Notes under the pieces: generated by a model
What the model saw: the letters and a program-made list of their open reading frames with translations, nothing else
Databases searched by the model: none
Told to the model about the DNA's origin: nothing
Assembly: GCA_900155495.1 (NCBI GenBank)
Contig: FTLJ01000086.1
Coordinates: 1-64,000 of the forward strand
Length of the DNA: 64,000 nt
Source: Porogramme epimiltina
Lineage: Eukaryota; Basidiomycota; Agaricomycetes; Polyporales; Polyporaceae
Reading direction: 5' to 3'
Part shown: one piece after another, positions 47,369-59,118 of the stretch
How positions within the stretch are numbered: the stretch's first letter is position 1
How the letters are laid out: each line of letters opens with the position of its first letter
Position numbers and translations under genes: made by a program

Positions 47369-49489
47369 TTACCCCATAGTTGAAGCCCCTCCAAAAATCC
47401 TACTCCGTAAATACCTCACTATGCCTCCTCCCCTCCTGGACGACTCCGTCGCGGCCATGGAAGCTCGCCTCTCCGGGATTCCCCCCGGTCTGCACTCGCC
47501 GTAGCCGTTGCGGCTACTTCCATCGTCGCGCGTAGTGAGACTGCTCGGCAGCTCAGGCAGTCCAGGGACCTCGATCATCAAGCCTAGGGAGAATACCGAG
47601 GGGTACTCTGCCGACCCTGGGCTCTCTCTAGTGACCGTCAGACACATCCCCCCCGGCTCAACACCCGCGTTGCGCGGCGGCAGCAGGAACGTCCTCGAGC
47701 GCAGTGACGTATTTGCCCGCCCGAGCGCCCGGTCCCAAGCCTCGACCGAGAGGCTCTCCCCCACTGTGGTCCTGGACGCCGGCTCTGGGCAATCCGTTGC
47801 GGGGCGGGGGCCTCTGTAATGGTGAGGAAGGGAAACCGGGGTTGTCGCCTCGTACGAGGCAAAGAGGACGTGCACCACGCGGTCGAGCCGGGCTTGGGGG
47901 TCATATCGCTGTATATCCGTAAGATAGAACACGATGGCCGCCTTGTGCGCCCCACACGAGACGTGCAGAATGTTGCCGTCCGTGAAGGACGAGGTGTAAC
48001 CAAGTTTCGCAAGTTGTAGCAATGGACCGGGATGAACGACCATCTGGAATTGTGGGCTGTTTGACGACATGTCCGCCAGGATAGCATCCTTGAGGGCCTT
48101 TGTGGGACGTTGTTCTTCTAAGAGCGATGCCACTAATGAAGACCTGTGTGCGATGTAGAACTCCGTCTTCGCGATAGACGAAAATTCCTGGAGCTGCCTT
48201 ATCTGTACCGTTACGAGCTTCACAGGTCCTTCTGGCCCACCCGTCGGCCAGCGGCGGAGGGTGCTCAAGCGGTGGTGCCAGGGATGCTCCTCGCTCCCAA
48301 CAACGCAGAGGCCTTCTACATGGTTTGATCTTGCGACGTTTTTGAGCAAGAGCATTATCAGATAACCTGAACGATCCTTGCATGCGAGCGGGACGGCAGA
48401 GATATTGGCTAGCCTTTTGAAACGTACGAATGGCAAGGTGACGCGGATCCCGTATGGTGTCATGATATAGGCGGGCAGCGGTGCCGAAAACTGCCCAGGA
48501 GAGGATATGAAAGCTTGCTTGGAGGCCGATGGGGAATCACCACTGGAGCACCATGAGGAAAGGATATTCGCGAGGAAGGACGAGGTGTACGTTCGGACGT
48601 TGGCAGAATGCACGGTGAACGCCCTGGGGCTGGTGGCTAAGAGGGCGTGGTCCTCATTGGCATCGTAGTGGCGGGGTGTCATTGGCAAGTTCGAGGAATA
48701 GTCCCAGACGAAGATCGTTTGGTCTGGAACCGTCCTCAGAATTTCCTCTTGCAACCGTAGGAACGCTTTCCTGCCTTCCCCATAGATTGTCGGCAGGTTG
48801 ACATCGAAAAGGCCCATCAAGCAATACGCCTCGTCTTCTATCCGTGTTGTGACTCGCGTTGATGCCCAGAACATCCTTTGCGCGACGGTGAAAGAGCTTA
48901 ACGGCCTCTGATGAACGAGTGCGGTCCTGTTGATTCCTGTGCTCTCCTCGATTACACCTGCAAGCCCGTGCTTTCCCCCGATCGGTCTCCAGTTCGACGC
49001 GAAGAAGACGACTAGTTCGGGTGCGATAAGCTCTTGGAGCGTCCATCCTCGAGTGAACCAAACGGAACGACGGAAGGTAGAGTCCGGGGAGCTTGGATCT
49101 TCGCCGCTATCAACGTCGTGGAGGAACGCATGACAGACTTTGGCGGACCCGTACCAGGAATACATCGAGTTGATGGCCTCATTGAGCTCGGCACTGCTAG
49201 ACTTGTCGATGCAGGCAGAATCGATCCAAATAAGGTCGATACCATCCGCTCGGGCGCGCTCGCAGGCACCGTGGACCTTAGGAGAGAGGCGAGAGAGGAC
49301 CGCGTCTTCAAGGATATTTGGATCTTGTATACGTTCTCCGAGAACTTGGCTCTGTATGCGAATCATGTCTTGGTAGGTAAGTTCACTGCCTGGTTCGCGA
49401 GACCAGACATGAGATAGGATGGCATAGGACGTTTGTTTCGGGTCCTCAGCCCAAAGGAAATGTCCGGTGCGAGTGTCGAGGAGGCGCAT
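47369..49489 (-). CDS. HET-domain protein (heterokaryon-incompatibility type)
   Basis: Intracellular protein of the large fungal HET family, some members of which trigger cell death when unlike strains fuse; its specific role is unknown. It is a single uninterrupted exon of 706 aa, which stands out in this intron-rich window. The N-terminal HET domain shows MRLLDTRTGHFLWAE, YAILSHVWSREPGSELTYQD, IDLIWIDSAC(I)DKSSSAE, AINSMYSWYGSAKVCHAFL and RRSVWFTRGWTLQELIAP. It ends with EDEAYCLMGLFDVNLPTIYG, the usual transition of basidiomycete HET proteins. The C-terminal half has no recognised domain, repeats or NACHT/WD40 module. The start was placed at ATG 49487-49489 because family members begin directly with this strand. 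Confidence 0.92.
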   Translation of the reverse strand: MRLLDTRTGHFLWAEDPKQTSYAILSHVWSREPGSELTYQDMIRIQSQVLGERIQDPNILEDAVLSRLSPKVHGACERARADGIDLIWIDSACIDKSSSAELNEAINSMYSWYGSAKVCHAFLHDVDSGEDPSSPDSTFRRSVWFTRGWTLQELIAPELVVFFASNWRPIGGKHGLAGVIEESTGINRTALVHQRPLSSFTVAQRMFWASTRVTTRIEDEAYCLMGLFDVNLPTIYGEGRKAFLRLQEEILRTVPDQTIFVWDYSSNLPMTPRHYDANEDHALLATSPRAFTVHSANVRTYTSSFLANILSSWCSSGDSPSASKQAFISSPGQFSAPLPAYIMTPYGIRVTLPFVRFKRLANISAVPLACKDRSGYLIMLLLKNVARSNHVEGLCVVGSEEHPWHHRLSTLRRWPTGGPEGPVKLVTVQIRQLQEFSSIAKTEFYIAHRSSLVASLLEEQRPTKALKDAILADMSSNSPQFQMVVHPGPLLQLAKLGYTSSFTDGNILHVSCGAHKAAIVFYLTDIQRYDPQARLDRVVHVLFASYEATTPVSLPHHYRGPRPATDCPEPASRTTVGESLSVEAWDRALGRANTSLRSRTFLLPPRNAGVEPGGMCLTVTRESPGSAEYPSVFSLGLMIEVPGLPELPSSLTTRDDGSSRNGYGECRPGGIPERRASMAATESSRRGGGIVRYLRSRIFGGASTMG

Positions 49490-50177
49490 ACAGACTATTG
49501 GGATCAGTGTGTAGCAATACTTCGGAACCCAAAGGATACACGCACGGTGAGGTTGCTTTGCCACGCAGCTCAAGGGAGGGAGTTACATACAGAGGGGTTC
49601 GATAAGAGTACCACCGGAGGACATTCAAAGTACAAGAGGACGTCCAATCCAAGGTTGTACAGCACTCCATAACGTTGAGGTACCGTAGAAGCGGCTTCTC
49701 TGCCACACGAGCTGTTTCAATCTGCTGTTCGGACCCCTTCAAGTCGTCAGAGGTTTGATGTTGGTCGCAGTGTGGCTGGTTCAGGCGGACGCGTCTCTTA
49801 TGTTAGGGAATCTGTTCACACGCAGTCACAGCCTTCCCCATTTTGGGAGTACTTGGTACTACTACCAACAAATATCGCTTATATACAGCTCCGCCGAAAA
49901 AAGGTAGAAGACACGACTGCTTGCATGAACTACGAACCAAAGTGAGTGTCACTGTGTTTAACTAGTTCCGGCCTCGCCTGAGTCAAACATCCTCCATTAG
50001 CCATGGACTTCATTTCCACAAAGTGGAATCCTGTAAGCTTGCCCGTTTCGAGAAACTTAATCCATGATATAACGACCAATCCCATCACGGATCTTCTTGG
50101 CCATCACAGTTCTGCCTTCCAAAGTTCTCTAGAGCTTGTACATACAAGGGTCAGTCAGCATGAGACGGCTGAGACCA
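49490..50177. other. HET promoter and MFS 3' flank
   Basis: No gene is supported. Short frames on both strands lack domains. The right part contains the transporter 3' UTR. Confidence 0.5.
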
Positions 50178-52375
50178 TCACTCCTGGCTCTGCTCGTCCA
50201 TTTTATTCATCTCTTTCTCTGGCAGTCCTTCTAGCCTCCCCGCTCCTTTTGCGTCCTCCCCGGCTAGCGTCGCCTCCAATCCGCGTCCCTTCTCCCTCTT
50301 CTCCCGCCGCTCGAAGTACCACACAAGCCACGTCACACCAAGCGTTGCGATGCTCGTTCCAACCATGGCCCACAGGCCCTTGATGAAGCGCGGCGCGTCC
50401 GTGGCGGGGTAGAACACGAGCGGCCACCACGCGTTCACGACGTTGTTCCACATGTTCATCGACGCGAGCACGACGCCGCGCGCGGCGTGGTCGTCCGCGC
50501 AGATCTGGTTTGCCCACGCGAACGTCGTCGCCTGCCCCGCGTAGCTCGCGCCCGCGATGTACCACGCGAAGAAGCGCAGCCCGAGCGGAGCCCGCGGCAC
50601 GAGCAGGCAGATGCTCGCGATGATGCAGCATGTCGACATGTATACGAGGACGGGCCACCGCGCGCGGGTGCGAGTTGCGTCCGTCCAGGTGGCGCAGATG
50701 AGGGTTGAGGCGATGGCGAAAGCGGTCATACCCAAGGGGTAATTGTCTAATGAGATGTGGTCAGTTACGCCGGGATATTGACAGTTCAACCACACACTGA
50801 TTTGCGGCACAGTGAATCCGCCCATGGCCTTCAGCCACTGTCCCATCAAATTGTTCGAGCCGAAGCTTTCCGTCTCGCCCGAGATGGCAAACTGAATGCA
50901 TATGTTATATGCTTTCTTTACGCCGAATACAGACAGGAGCTCACCAGCAAGCTACAGCCGTACCATCGCCAGTTGCCCAGAATACGTTTAATCAACTTCC
51001 ATGATAAGTGACCATGGTGGATATCTTTGTCCTTGTCGGCTTCTAGACGTTCACATGAGACCACACGTTCCTGTGGGTCGATGATGAGTGTCTCCGTCAC
51101 CAAAAGATAAGATATTCTGTACTTCTTCAGTCAAGTAGAATGCCTTTGTCGTTGTAGGAACATCAGGGAACATGAGGAATCCATACAGCGCGATTGGTAT
51201 GGTGATTATACCGTCGATGATGAATCTAAGAATAGGATCCTGGCTGTTAAAATTCCGGGAATAGCTCATGGGGGTGGCCAACGTACAGCCATCGCCATCC
51301 GCTGCGGCCCGACCTCCCGTTCAAATTACTGATGACAGCCAGTTAGAATTAAGATTAATTGGTCGTATCTCTCGTCAAAGATACAACATACGTGTAGACC
51401 GCCGTCTGTAGGAGACCGGAGAACCTGATCAGCACGTCAGCGAGAATCTCATCTTCAGGAAGACATTGAAAGCCTACAGAGTGCCGGCTAGTCCCGAAGA
51501 AGTGAATATGCCGGATCGTTTACCCAACTCTCCGGGCTTGTACCATCTGAAGTAAGTATTCCGTCAGCATCGACCATTGAGACAAACAGAAGAGACTCAC
51601 GATCCGAGAATGTAGTGAGTGCCCACAAACGTCGACGACTCCGCTATACCTTGGAAGAATCGAATGGCATAAATCTAGACGAATTAACACGAGGATATGG
51701 TTTCGCAAGATGCACACGCTCACCTGCTGCACGCTTGTTACGGCGCTCGTACTGGTTGTGCGAACAATGTCAGAGCATTTCACGCCTCCCACAAACGGCA
51801 GTCTCACCAGAATGTCAGCACGCCCCAAACGATCTGCATAGCTGGGAACCATATCCGTGGGGGAACAACTTGAAGCATCAAGTTATCTAAAGCACATATC
51901 AACACTGTATCACTTTGCACAACGGGGCATGAGACGTACTTGGTATCATGCCCACAATGTAGCCGCATGTAAAGATAGTGTTGATTTGCTATAGTACGCG
52001 CGCATGAACTCACGGAAACCTCAATAGTAGCAGAAATGCACCAACATTAAATTCTGTACCAAACATGTGCAGCTCTTCCTTCATGCCAGAAACATACGCG
52101 TTCGATATATTGCTTCGATCGAGGTCTACCACGTGCGAGCGCAACGTCGTGAGCTTCTGAATAGGTGCGCTCAAAGCCTAATTCTGCACATACAGTTCGA
52201 GAAGTACTGCGCAGCGGCATCAGATAAACGCTCTCCAAGGCTGAGATAGCACACGCACCATAAGACAGCAATACGACAGGATGAACCAATCTATCTTCAG
52301 CAGCAAAGTCCGTTCCGTCTTGGATTCCGGCACCTCACCCCACACGAACCTGCGAACCCGCTGCAACGCAGACAT
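50178..52375 (-). CDS. MFS transporter, ACS family (pantothenate/vitamin type)
   Basis: Plasma-membrane proton symporter of the anion:cation symporter branch (Dal5/Fen2/Liz1/Tna1 relatives), probably for a vitamin such as pantothenate. Fourteen exons: 52375-52259, 52206-52194, 52125-52046, 51988-51940, 51886-51808, 51751-51724, 51674-51601, 51546-51478, 51424-51392, 51328-51287, 51225-51123, 51070-50945, 50891-50798, 50746-50178 (491 aa). Family signatures are KIDWFILSYCCLMYFSNYLD RSN joined over two introns, FFQGIAESSTFVGTHYI, WYKPGELGKRSGIFTS, IIDGIITIPIALYGF and GETESFGSNNLMGQWLKAMG. The hydrophobic pattern fits 12 membrane helices with a charged cytoplasmic tail. Exon 2 is a 13-nt microexon. 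The substrate is an inference from family resemblance. Confidence 0.88.
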
Positions 52376-55300
52376 AGCCTGCAAACGCACCAGAACCGGG
52401 GATAGCGAACAGGATAGGGACGCAAGCGCAGAGCTGGAGCACGGGCGACTCGCGGGGGATGGCCACCTTGAAAAATACCTCGGACCCGCAGAAATTTGGA
52501 GCTGGTCGTACGATGAGAATATCCTTCTCGAGACAATGTGGCCGCGTGGGGGGAATTGATGGTATTACGCCGAGAGGGACATGAGAGGAAGAGGTCGTAA
52601 AAGCCCGTGCGGCGGCTCAGAGAAAGCCGGAGTCAGTGGAGGTCATGGAGCAAGCTCGAAACCCCGACCGAGTTGGGCGCCGAGTCCCGACAAACACGGA
52701 GACCCGTCCCGTAGCCGATCACGGTCACGTGAAAAGCACGTAAAGCGCGAAAATGTGGCTGAGCACCGACTCGAAAGGAGCACAGTGATAATTCGAAGTG
52801 TGCACTACGTTAGGTAGTGAAGCCGGCGAGAGTTGGTAATATAGCCACATAAAAGTCTTCCTTCGTCTTCTGTAGTGACCAAGTCACCACAAGCAACAAA
52901 GAAAGCCCCTTCTAATCACCGGGCCGTGTCCCTGGTAGGATACACTGTGTACGTTGTATTGACCGCACTACGGCCATGCATTTCCGCCATCTGAGAATGC
53001 CGGTACTGGCGGAATGCATGTCGTCGCTCTCGTCTGTCTCTAACGCACCATTATCTGATGGATCTCGGTCGTTCATGCCCAACTCACACAAGATTCTCTC
53101 TAAATTTATGTAGAATACAAGCGCCAGCTGTGAATAGCACACACCATTCGAGATGCCGCCGGCAAGGCACTGTACACACGACGACGTCACCGTGGCCGCC
53201 TATTGCAGCTTCCCCCGGGATGACGACCACCATGGACCCTAGAGCCCGGCACCCATCCAATATCGGACAAACGCCGCTCCCGCAGGGCTGTCTGCATTCC
53301 GAATACTAGTGAGCGACATATGTACGTACGTACGTATACAGACGTGCGGACCTCCGCATATATGCGTTTGACAGACGTCGCCTGTGCAAGAAGCAGGTGC
53401 ACATACCGTGAACATGAGGGCGCATACCGCCCGCGGGCCGCCTCAGATACGGCCGCCGCCGAGGAACGCCTTCTAAACCGCCTGGACCTCAGCTGCAGCC
53501 TTCCATTTCAGGGGCGCCAGACGATGCTACGGTCTACCGCCCTAGGATTCGCAAGGCGCGGCAGCGTTCGGCAGATGTTCTGTGGGCCTGCACGGCCTGC
53601 GTTCGAAAGTGCCGGCGGACACGCCTGTACATGCCACCTTGCAGATAGGGCGTGGCTCATTCTGCCACCTTCGCGGTTCTTGGGCGTGATCCGGGAACAC
53701 CGACGGCGCCGTGGAAAGCCTCCACCCGCCCGGGGTACGTGGGCGAGACGGTGCGGGCTTCTTGGCTTCCAAGCTTCGTGTTGCCAACTATACCGGCGGT
53801 GAGTGCTGATAATTGGGTTGGCTGCACTGTGTGGTCCTAAAAAATACGCGACCCCACGATCCCTCCCCCGCCATCTCAGTTGCGGAACTTTGCGGGGGAA
53901 AAGATGTCCTCGGGATCGAGAACCTTTCGTCCCGAGGACGGTTCGCATCTGCAGCACTTTCCCCACCCCCAATTGAACCAAATCCGTCCACTCGAGCCCT
54001 CGAGACAAGTGCCGCCACTTGCGCGCGCGCGCGCGCCGCGGGGATGCAAACAGGGTTCAATCCGTTTGGCACAGCTTGCGAGCACGCCTCCCCCCTGATA
54101 ACTAACCTGTGGGTCGGAAGCAGAGGAGATGGTGTAAGGTCCTCCGGAGCCGCCCGAGAACCTCCGACCCGGCACGGCGGCGCAGCAAAAGAAAGCGCAA
54201 AAGGCCCTCGGAATATCCGGACATTATCGGCCGGTGCGCTCGCGCAAGTGCGCATGCGTCAGACCCGTTTACTTTGCAGTGATGCGGACCGCCCTGGACT
54301 GGGGACGCAGCACCCATGCTAGAGTTGCGAGCCGCAGCGGCCGAGTTCCGGGCTTGTGTCTCGACGTCCGGCCGGGCGCGGCGAGAGGGGGAAGTCGGGG
54401 GAACAAAAACCTTGAGCCAGGGGGGAGGGTGATCGCAGAAGGTGCGGTCGAACGTCTCGGGGAAGAGGGCATCAGGGGGCTAACAAGCTTTAGCGCGCCG
54501 TCTTTCGTGCGTATCACGAACAGATGGCCCACGACCGAAATCCCGTGTCTGTGTCTGTGCAAAATGATGGATTCAAAGGTATTAGGAGTAGTAAGCTATC
54601 AATGCGCCACCGGGCTGTCCGAGTCCTTGGAACCCTCAGCCAAGGAGCCGGGGGTGCATGTATCTGCAGGCATTATCAATACAATCATGACTCGAGCAAA
54701 CCATGCAGTGAACGGTGTATGGACACATCTGGCGGCTGCCCACCGCGCTCCGGCCGCGGGTGATGACTGAGCTGAGCTGAGCGAGAGCGCGTCTGCGCCG
54801 GCGAGTTAGCGTCTGAAGCTTCCATCTCGCAGATGGGAGTGGCGATAGAACCGTTCGGTGGAAGTACATGCAGAGCTCGGGATGCCACAAGCCCTGCCTT
54901 TTTCCGACGAGGGGCGGTCGCGGCGCGACGGCTTGTGCCCGAGAGGGGGCCCCTGGACAAGTCTCCGGGCACGCGGGGTGCGCGTGCCGCCCACATGACA
55001 GAAGAGGGCGACTTCGTGAAGGCGGATGGCGAGCACGGCAGCATCCAGGCGGTCGGGTACGTGTGAGCCCCCCGAAGTCCGAAGAAGGTCGCGATGCGAG
55101 GCTCCGAAGCGCGGTGTGGGCGAAAGGGGCCCAAAAGGGGCTGGGCCCCGCTATGAGGCCGATGGCTGGAGATATGATTCGGAAAATGGTGAGCATGCGC
55201 GCGGGGTGGGCGCGAATGACTGGTTGGTACGAACCCGGGGCCGAGGCGGCGCGCTCCGACTATTCCGAATATGACCGCGGGGGGCGTTCAACGTTCATTC

Positions 55301-56047
55301 GGGACAATTGTCTGGTGGTGGTCTGGGCCGCAAAAACGCCCGTATTTGAAACATAGCGACCCGAGGGCTCGGGGGATCCCGAAAGAAATGGACAAGGGAG
55401 GATTGAGCGTCGTCGAGGGGGCACTAGGGGGTCGGGGCGGGTCGTGCTAGGGGCGAGACGTGGTGGCCACTGGCCAGACAAGCGAGGATGGGCCGGCAGC
55501 GCGCGGCAGGATGAGTTTGTGATGGGTGTGATGACGTAGGCTCAGCCGCTAGACAAGAAACTAAGTGGCCGATCGGCCGATCGGGATGCATGGCGCGTGA
55601 GACGGAGGCTGAGTGGGTTTCTGTGCACCACGAAGCCCAGGACCGCAGGGGGTGCGCAGGGGAAGACGGTAGGCGAGGAGAGGAAGACTGGGGGCGCAGG
55701 CAGATGCGCAGGCGGGAGAGGCGAAGCAGGCCAGGGCCGGGGTCGCAGGCGGTGGGGGTTGTGTTGGGGAATGCCGAGTCCCGAAGAAGAGGTTACGTCA
55801 ACGGGCGTTTGGTCAGCAGGATGTCGAGTGGCAGACGGAACGGAGGCTCGGACTTGGTGTCTGACCCTGTCTGACCCCATCCCGAGTCCCGAGCCTCCTT
55901 CGCTGCCTTACTCAACCCCTTCTCGACCGTTCGACCGTCCGACTTCTGCCGCCCCTCTGATCTCCCATCTCCATATAATCCGCCTTATGCCAACATGCAC
56001 ATACTCCCCTACCCGCACCCAGCGCACCCATCCCCCGCCGCCTCGCC
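52376..56047. other. ~3.7 kb gene-poor region between divergent genes
   Basis: No convincing gene on either strand: frames are short, show no domains and are mostly Arg/Pro/Ala-rich. Simple elements seen are an 18-bp self-complementary GTAC/ACGT run at 53322-53339 and an alternating GC run at 54021-54034. A TCACGTGA at 52731-52738 is also present. It holds the promoters of the MFS transporter and the YTP1-like gene. Untranslated RNA or a decayed element cannot be excluded. Confidence 0.5.
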
Positions 56048-58188
56048 ATGCGTCTGCCGCGTGCAGCCTTCCTTGTCCCCGCACTCGCCGCGGCCTGCGC
56101 TGCCGCCTCCGCGGTCCCGTGCGCAGACTCCGAGTCGCTCGAATGTCTTGCCGCGCACTCCGAGCAGCACCTCCTACGAAGAGACGGCGAACACGGACAT
56201 GGGGGCCACGGACACCATGCCCAGCCGCTTCTCGAACTCAACGAAACCGAGGTCACCATGTACCACGACCCCACCGCGGCATCGTATTATTGGATCGACT
56301 TTGTTGATTCCCCGAATGACGAGAAGCGGCATCCGGGGTTGATGGGACTACACGCGCTTTTCATGTCTCTCGCGTTCTTCGGGGCTCTCCCAATAGGTGC
56401 GCACTTTTGTCGCACCTTCCGGAAGCCCATTCCCCGTTAACATCGGCCCCCAAAGGCATTGCGCTTCGCTCCGTGAAGCACGCATGGCACGGCGTGACCG
56501 TCATCTTATTCTACACATTTGTTGCCCTCGGTCTCTCATCGAGTGCGCTCTATCGCAAATTGACGCCTAACATGTCCGTACTTCTCGGCTTTCACGCTCA
56601 GCCACAAAGTGATTTACCGAGCGTGTCGTCACAGGTACGAGGGCAGCAAGCACGGCTCCCAAGGCTATTTCTTCCTCGCTTGCGCAGTAGCGATCTCCGC
56701 CCTCGACGTCTTCTCCCTCGTCGCGCGTCTCGTCCACTATGTCCAGTCCGTCCGCGCAGGAGAAGAGCGCTTCGCTGTCAAGACCCTCTGGAGCTACGTT
56801 GTCCTCGACCGCGACGAGCATCTCCCCGCGGAGTCTTCCGAGTACACCAACCTCGTTCAGGATCCGGATGACATGGACGAGGCGGAGCTGAAGGCGGTCA
56901 AGGATGTTGACGAGGAGGCGGTTCCCATCCACGTCAGGCGTGCGCGCGTCGTCGAGCCCATCCGCACTGACGTCGACATGGATGGTGAGCACCACGAGAC
57001 CGCGAACTGGGCTCAAAATGTCCATCGTCACTCCCGCCAACACTCCTACCCCCACTCGGCTGCGTCTGAGCGCACGCTCTTCGGCGGCCCCCACTCCCCT
57101 CGCCACTCCGACGAAGCTCTACACGAGACTGGGTACATCTACCCTTGGCAAGGCAAGAAGGGTCGCGAGTTGCTCAAGGTCATTGGCCGCGCAGTGTTCG
57201 CGACCGCGGAGCGCTCGCTCGTGTTCGCTGGCTTGATGCAAGTCGTGACCGGTGTCATCATCTACACTGGCGGATGCCGCGGCAACTACCTCAATGGATG
57301 TCTCGCTCACCTCATCAGTAAGCAATGTGTTTCAACCCGGCGTTTCGAGGTTTCTCATCGCGACTTTCCGCAGAGGGCGCCATCTTCTGGTGTTACGGCC
57401 TCGTGACGTTCGCCCGCTTCCTGGGCTCGTTCTCCGAGCTCGGGTGGGCGTGGAACCGCGCCCCGCGCCACCACGGCCGGTACCCGACCGCCGAGTCCGT
57501 CGAGTCCTTCGTCATCTTCCTCTACGGCATCACCAACACCTGGATGGAGCGCTTCGGCGCGCACGCGGGCGACCCGTACACGACGAAGCAGATGCAGCAC
57601 ATCAGCATCGCCGTCATGTTCTGGTTCGCAGGCCTCGTCGGCATGGGCATCGAGTCGAAGCGCATCCGCCGCTGGCTCGCGGCCGGCGCGACCGCCGCCG
57701 TGCCCGCCGCGGACCGCTCGCAGGAGGCCGTCGCGGAGCCGCCGAGCTACGTCGCGAGCTTCAACCCGTTCCCCGCGCTCTGCATCGGCATCACCGGCGC
57801 GGCGATGAGCGCGCACTTCCAGACGTACCTCTTCCAGGTGCAGATCCACATGCTCTGGGGCTACCTCCTCTCCGGCTTCGCCGTCCTCCGCTGCCTCACG
57901 TACTTCTTCCTCTGGCTCGGGCCCCCGCGCTCGATCCTGCCGTCGCGCCCGCCGACGGAGGCGCTCGCGGCGTTCCTGCTCGCGCTCGGAGGCCTGGAGT
58001 TCATGTTCTCCACCGAGGAGCTTACAATCGCCGCGATGCGCCAGGGCCGCGACGACGTGATGATGTTCATGAACGTTGGTGTCGCGATCACGTGCCTCGC
58101 GTTCTGCTGGACGCTGCTCGTCGTCGGGTTCAAGGGCTGGCTCAAGAGCCGCACGCAGGGCGCGATGAAGTTCCACAGCTCGGCGTGA
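56048..58188 (+). CDS. YTP1-like multi-pass membrane protein
   Basis: Integral membrane protein of the fungal Ytp1 family (DUF2427 plus Ytp1 domain); function unknown. Four exons: 56048-56396, 56456-56573, 56635-57317, 57374-58188 (about 654 aa). It has a signal peptide (MRLPRAAFLVPALAAACAAA) and a His/Gly-rich lumenal or extracellular stretch (HGHGGHGHHA) that could bind metal. The first membrane block is HPGLMGLHALFMSLAFFGAL. An acidic soluble loop follows (EYTNLVQDPDDMDEAEL), then many hydrophobic helices with ITNTWMERFG and QHISIAVMFWFAGLVGMGIE. The last exon is very GC-rich compared with its neighbours. The start ATG gives an intact signal peptide. Confidence 0.88.
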
Positions 58189-59118
58189 GCGTAGGGTCTC
58201 CTCCCCCGAACGCTGCCTGGTTTCAGCATACCCGCATCCGTTACCCCCTCTCCGTTGGTGCTATAGATGCGTCTACTCAGCCTATCTCGGAGATGTACAT
58301 ACCCCCTATTCCGCGCTACCCTTCCCCATCCTCCCAGACTCCAGTGCTCGTTGTTGTCTTCCTACCCCCCCCCCCCGCGCTTCCCTCTACGACCACGATC
58401 TCGCTGATTTTCGAGTCACGACCTGCTACGTACGCCGTGTTGTATCCGACGTCATGAAAATGTACATGTATCTCGCCTCTGTACCGCACACCCCTATTTC
58501 TAATGCATTCTGTAGCCTCTCGCATCACCCCCGCACGCCCACACCCCCTTTCTGCCACCCGCGCCGCGACCAAGCCTAAATGCTATGTCCTTCCGTGCTC
58601 CGAGTCCGAGGAAAGGCTATCGCGAGCAGCATTGCTCCCGAAGGCGCCCGTCAATGTCATGAAACGCGCCCGCGATATGTCGTCATTCCCGCGCGAGCTT
58701 GAGGGCCATCGCGATCGTCGTTGCAACTTGCGGCGGCCACCTCTGGCCTCAGCCTTAGTCAGAGCGCTCCCCGATCGAGCGATGACTCGCCTTGGGGCGA
58801 CCCTGGCTGACTGAGGGAAGGGGCCTCGGTGTCCGACGGTGCCGACGACCCTCCTAAGCCCGCGGACGCACACGAGAGCTTGATCACCTCACCTCGAACT
58901 TGTCGCTATCGGGGGCGGATATCACGGGCGCGCGTGGGTGGGTAGGTTTGTCTTGGGGGCGCCGCTGGGCCTGAACCGTCTGGATTAGAATTCGCCGCGG
59001 CGCGCTAGCTCTTTTTGTGTTTAGTCAGCTGCTCGAGGCCAGATCTCTCTCGGTGATCGCTCGTCGGACAAGATATTGAGTTCGACTCGGAGTCTCGACG
59101 CACGATCGCCTCGCATCG
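58189..59118. other. Intergenic region
   Basis: YTP1-like 3' flank and ChaC promoter. It contains a run of about 11 C near 58367-58377. Short frames on both strands are without domains; no gene. Confidence 0.5.

Noticed and set aside
53320..53802. 160-codon + strand frame in the gene-poor gap
   Set aside because: No domain or conserved motif, and the translation is Arg/Ala-rich. Overlapping frames of similar length occur on the other strand.
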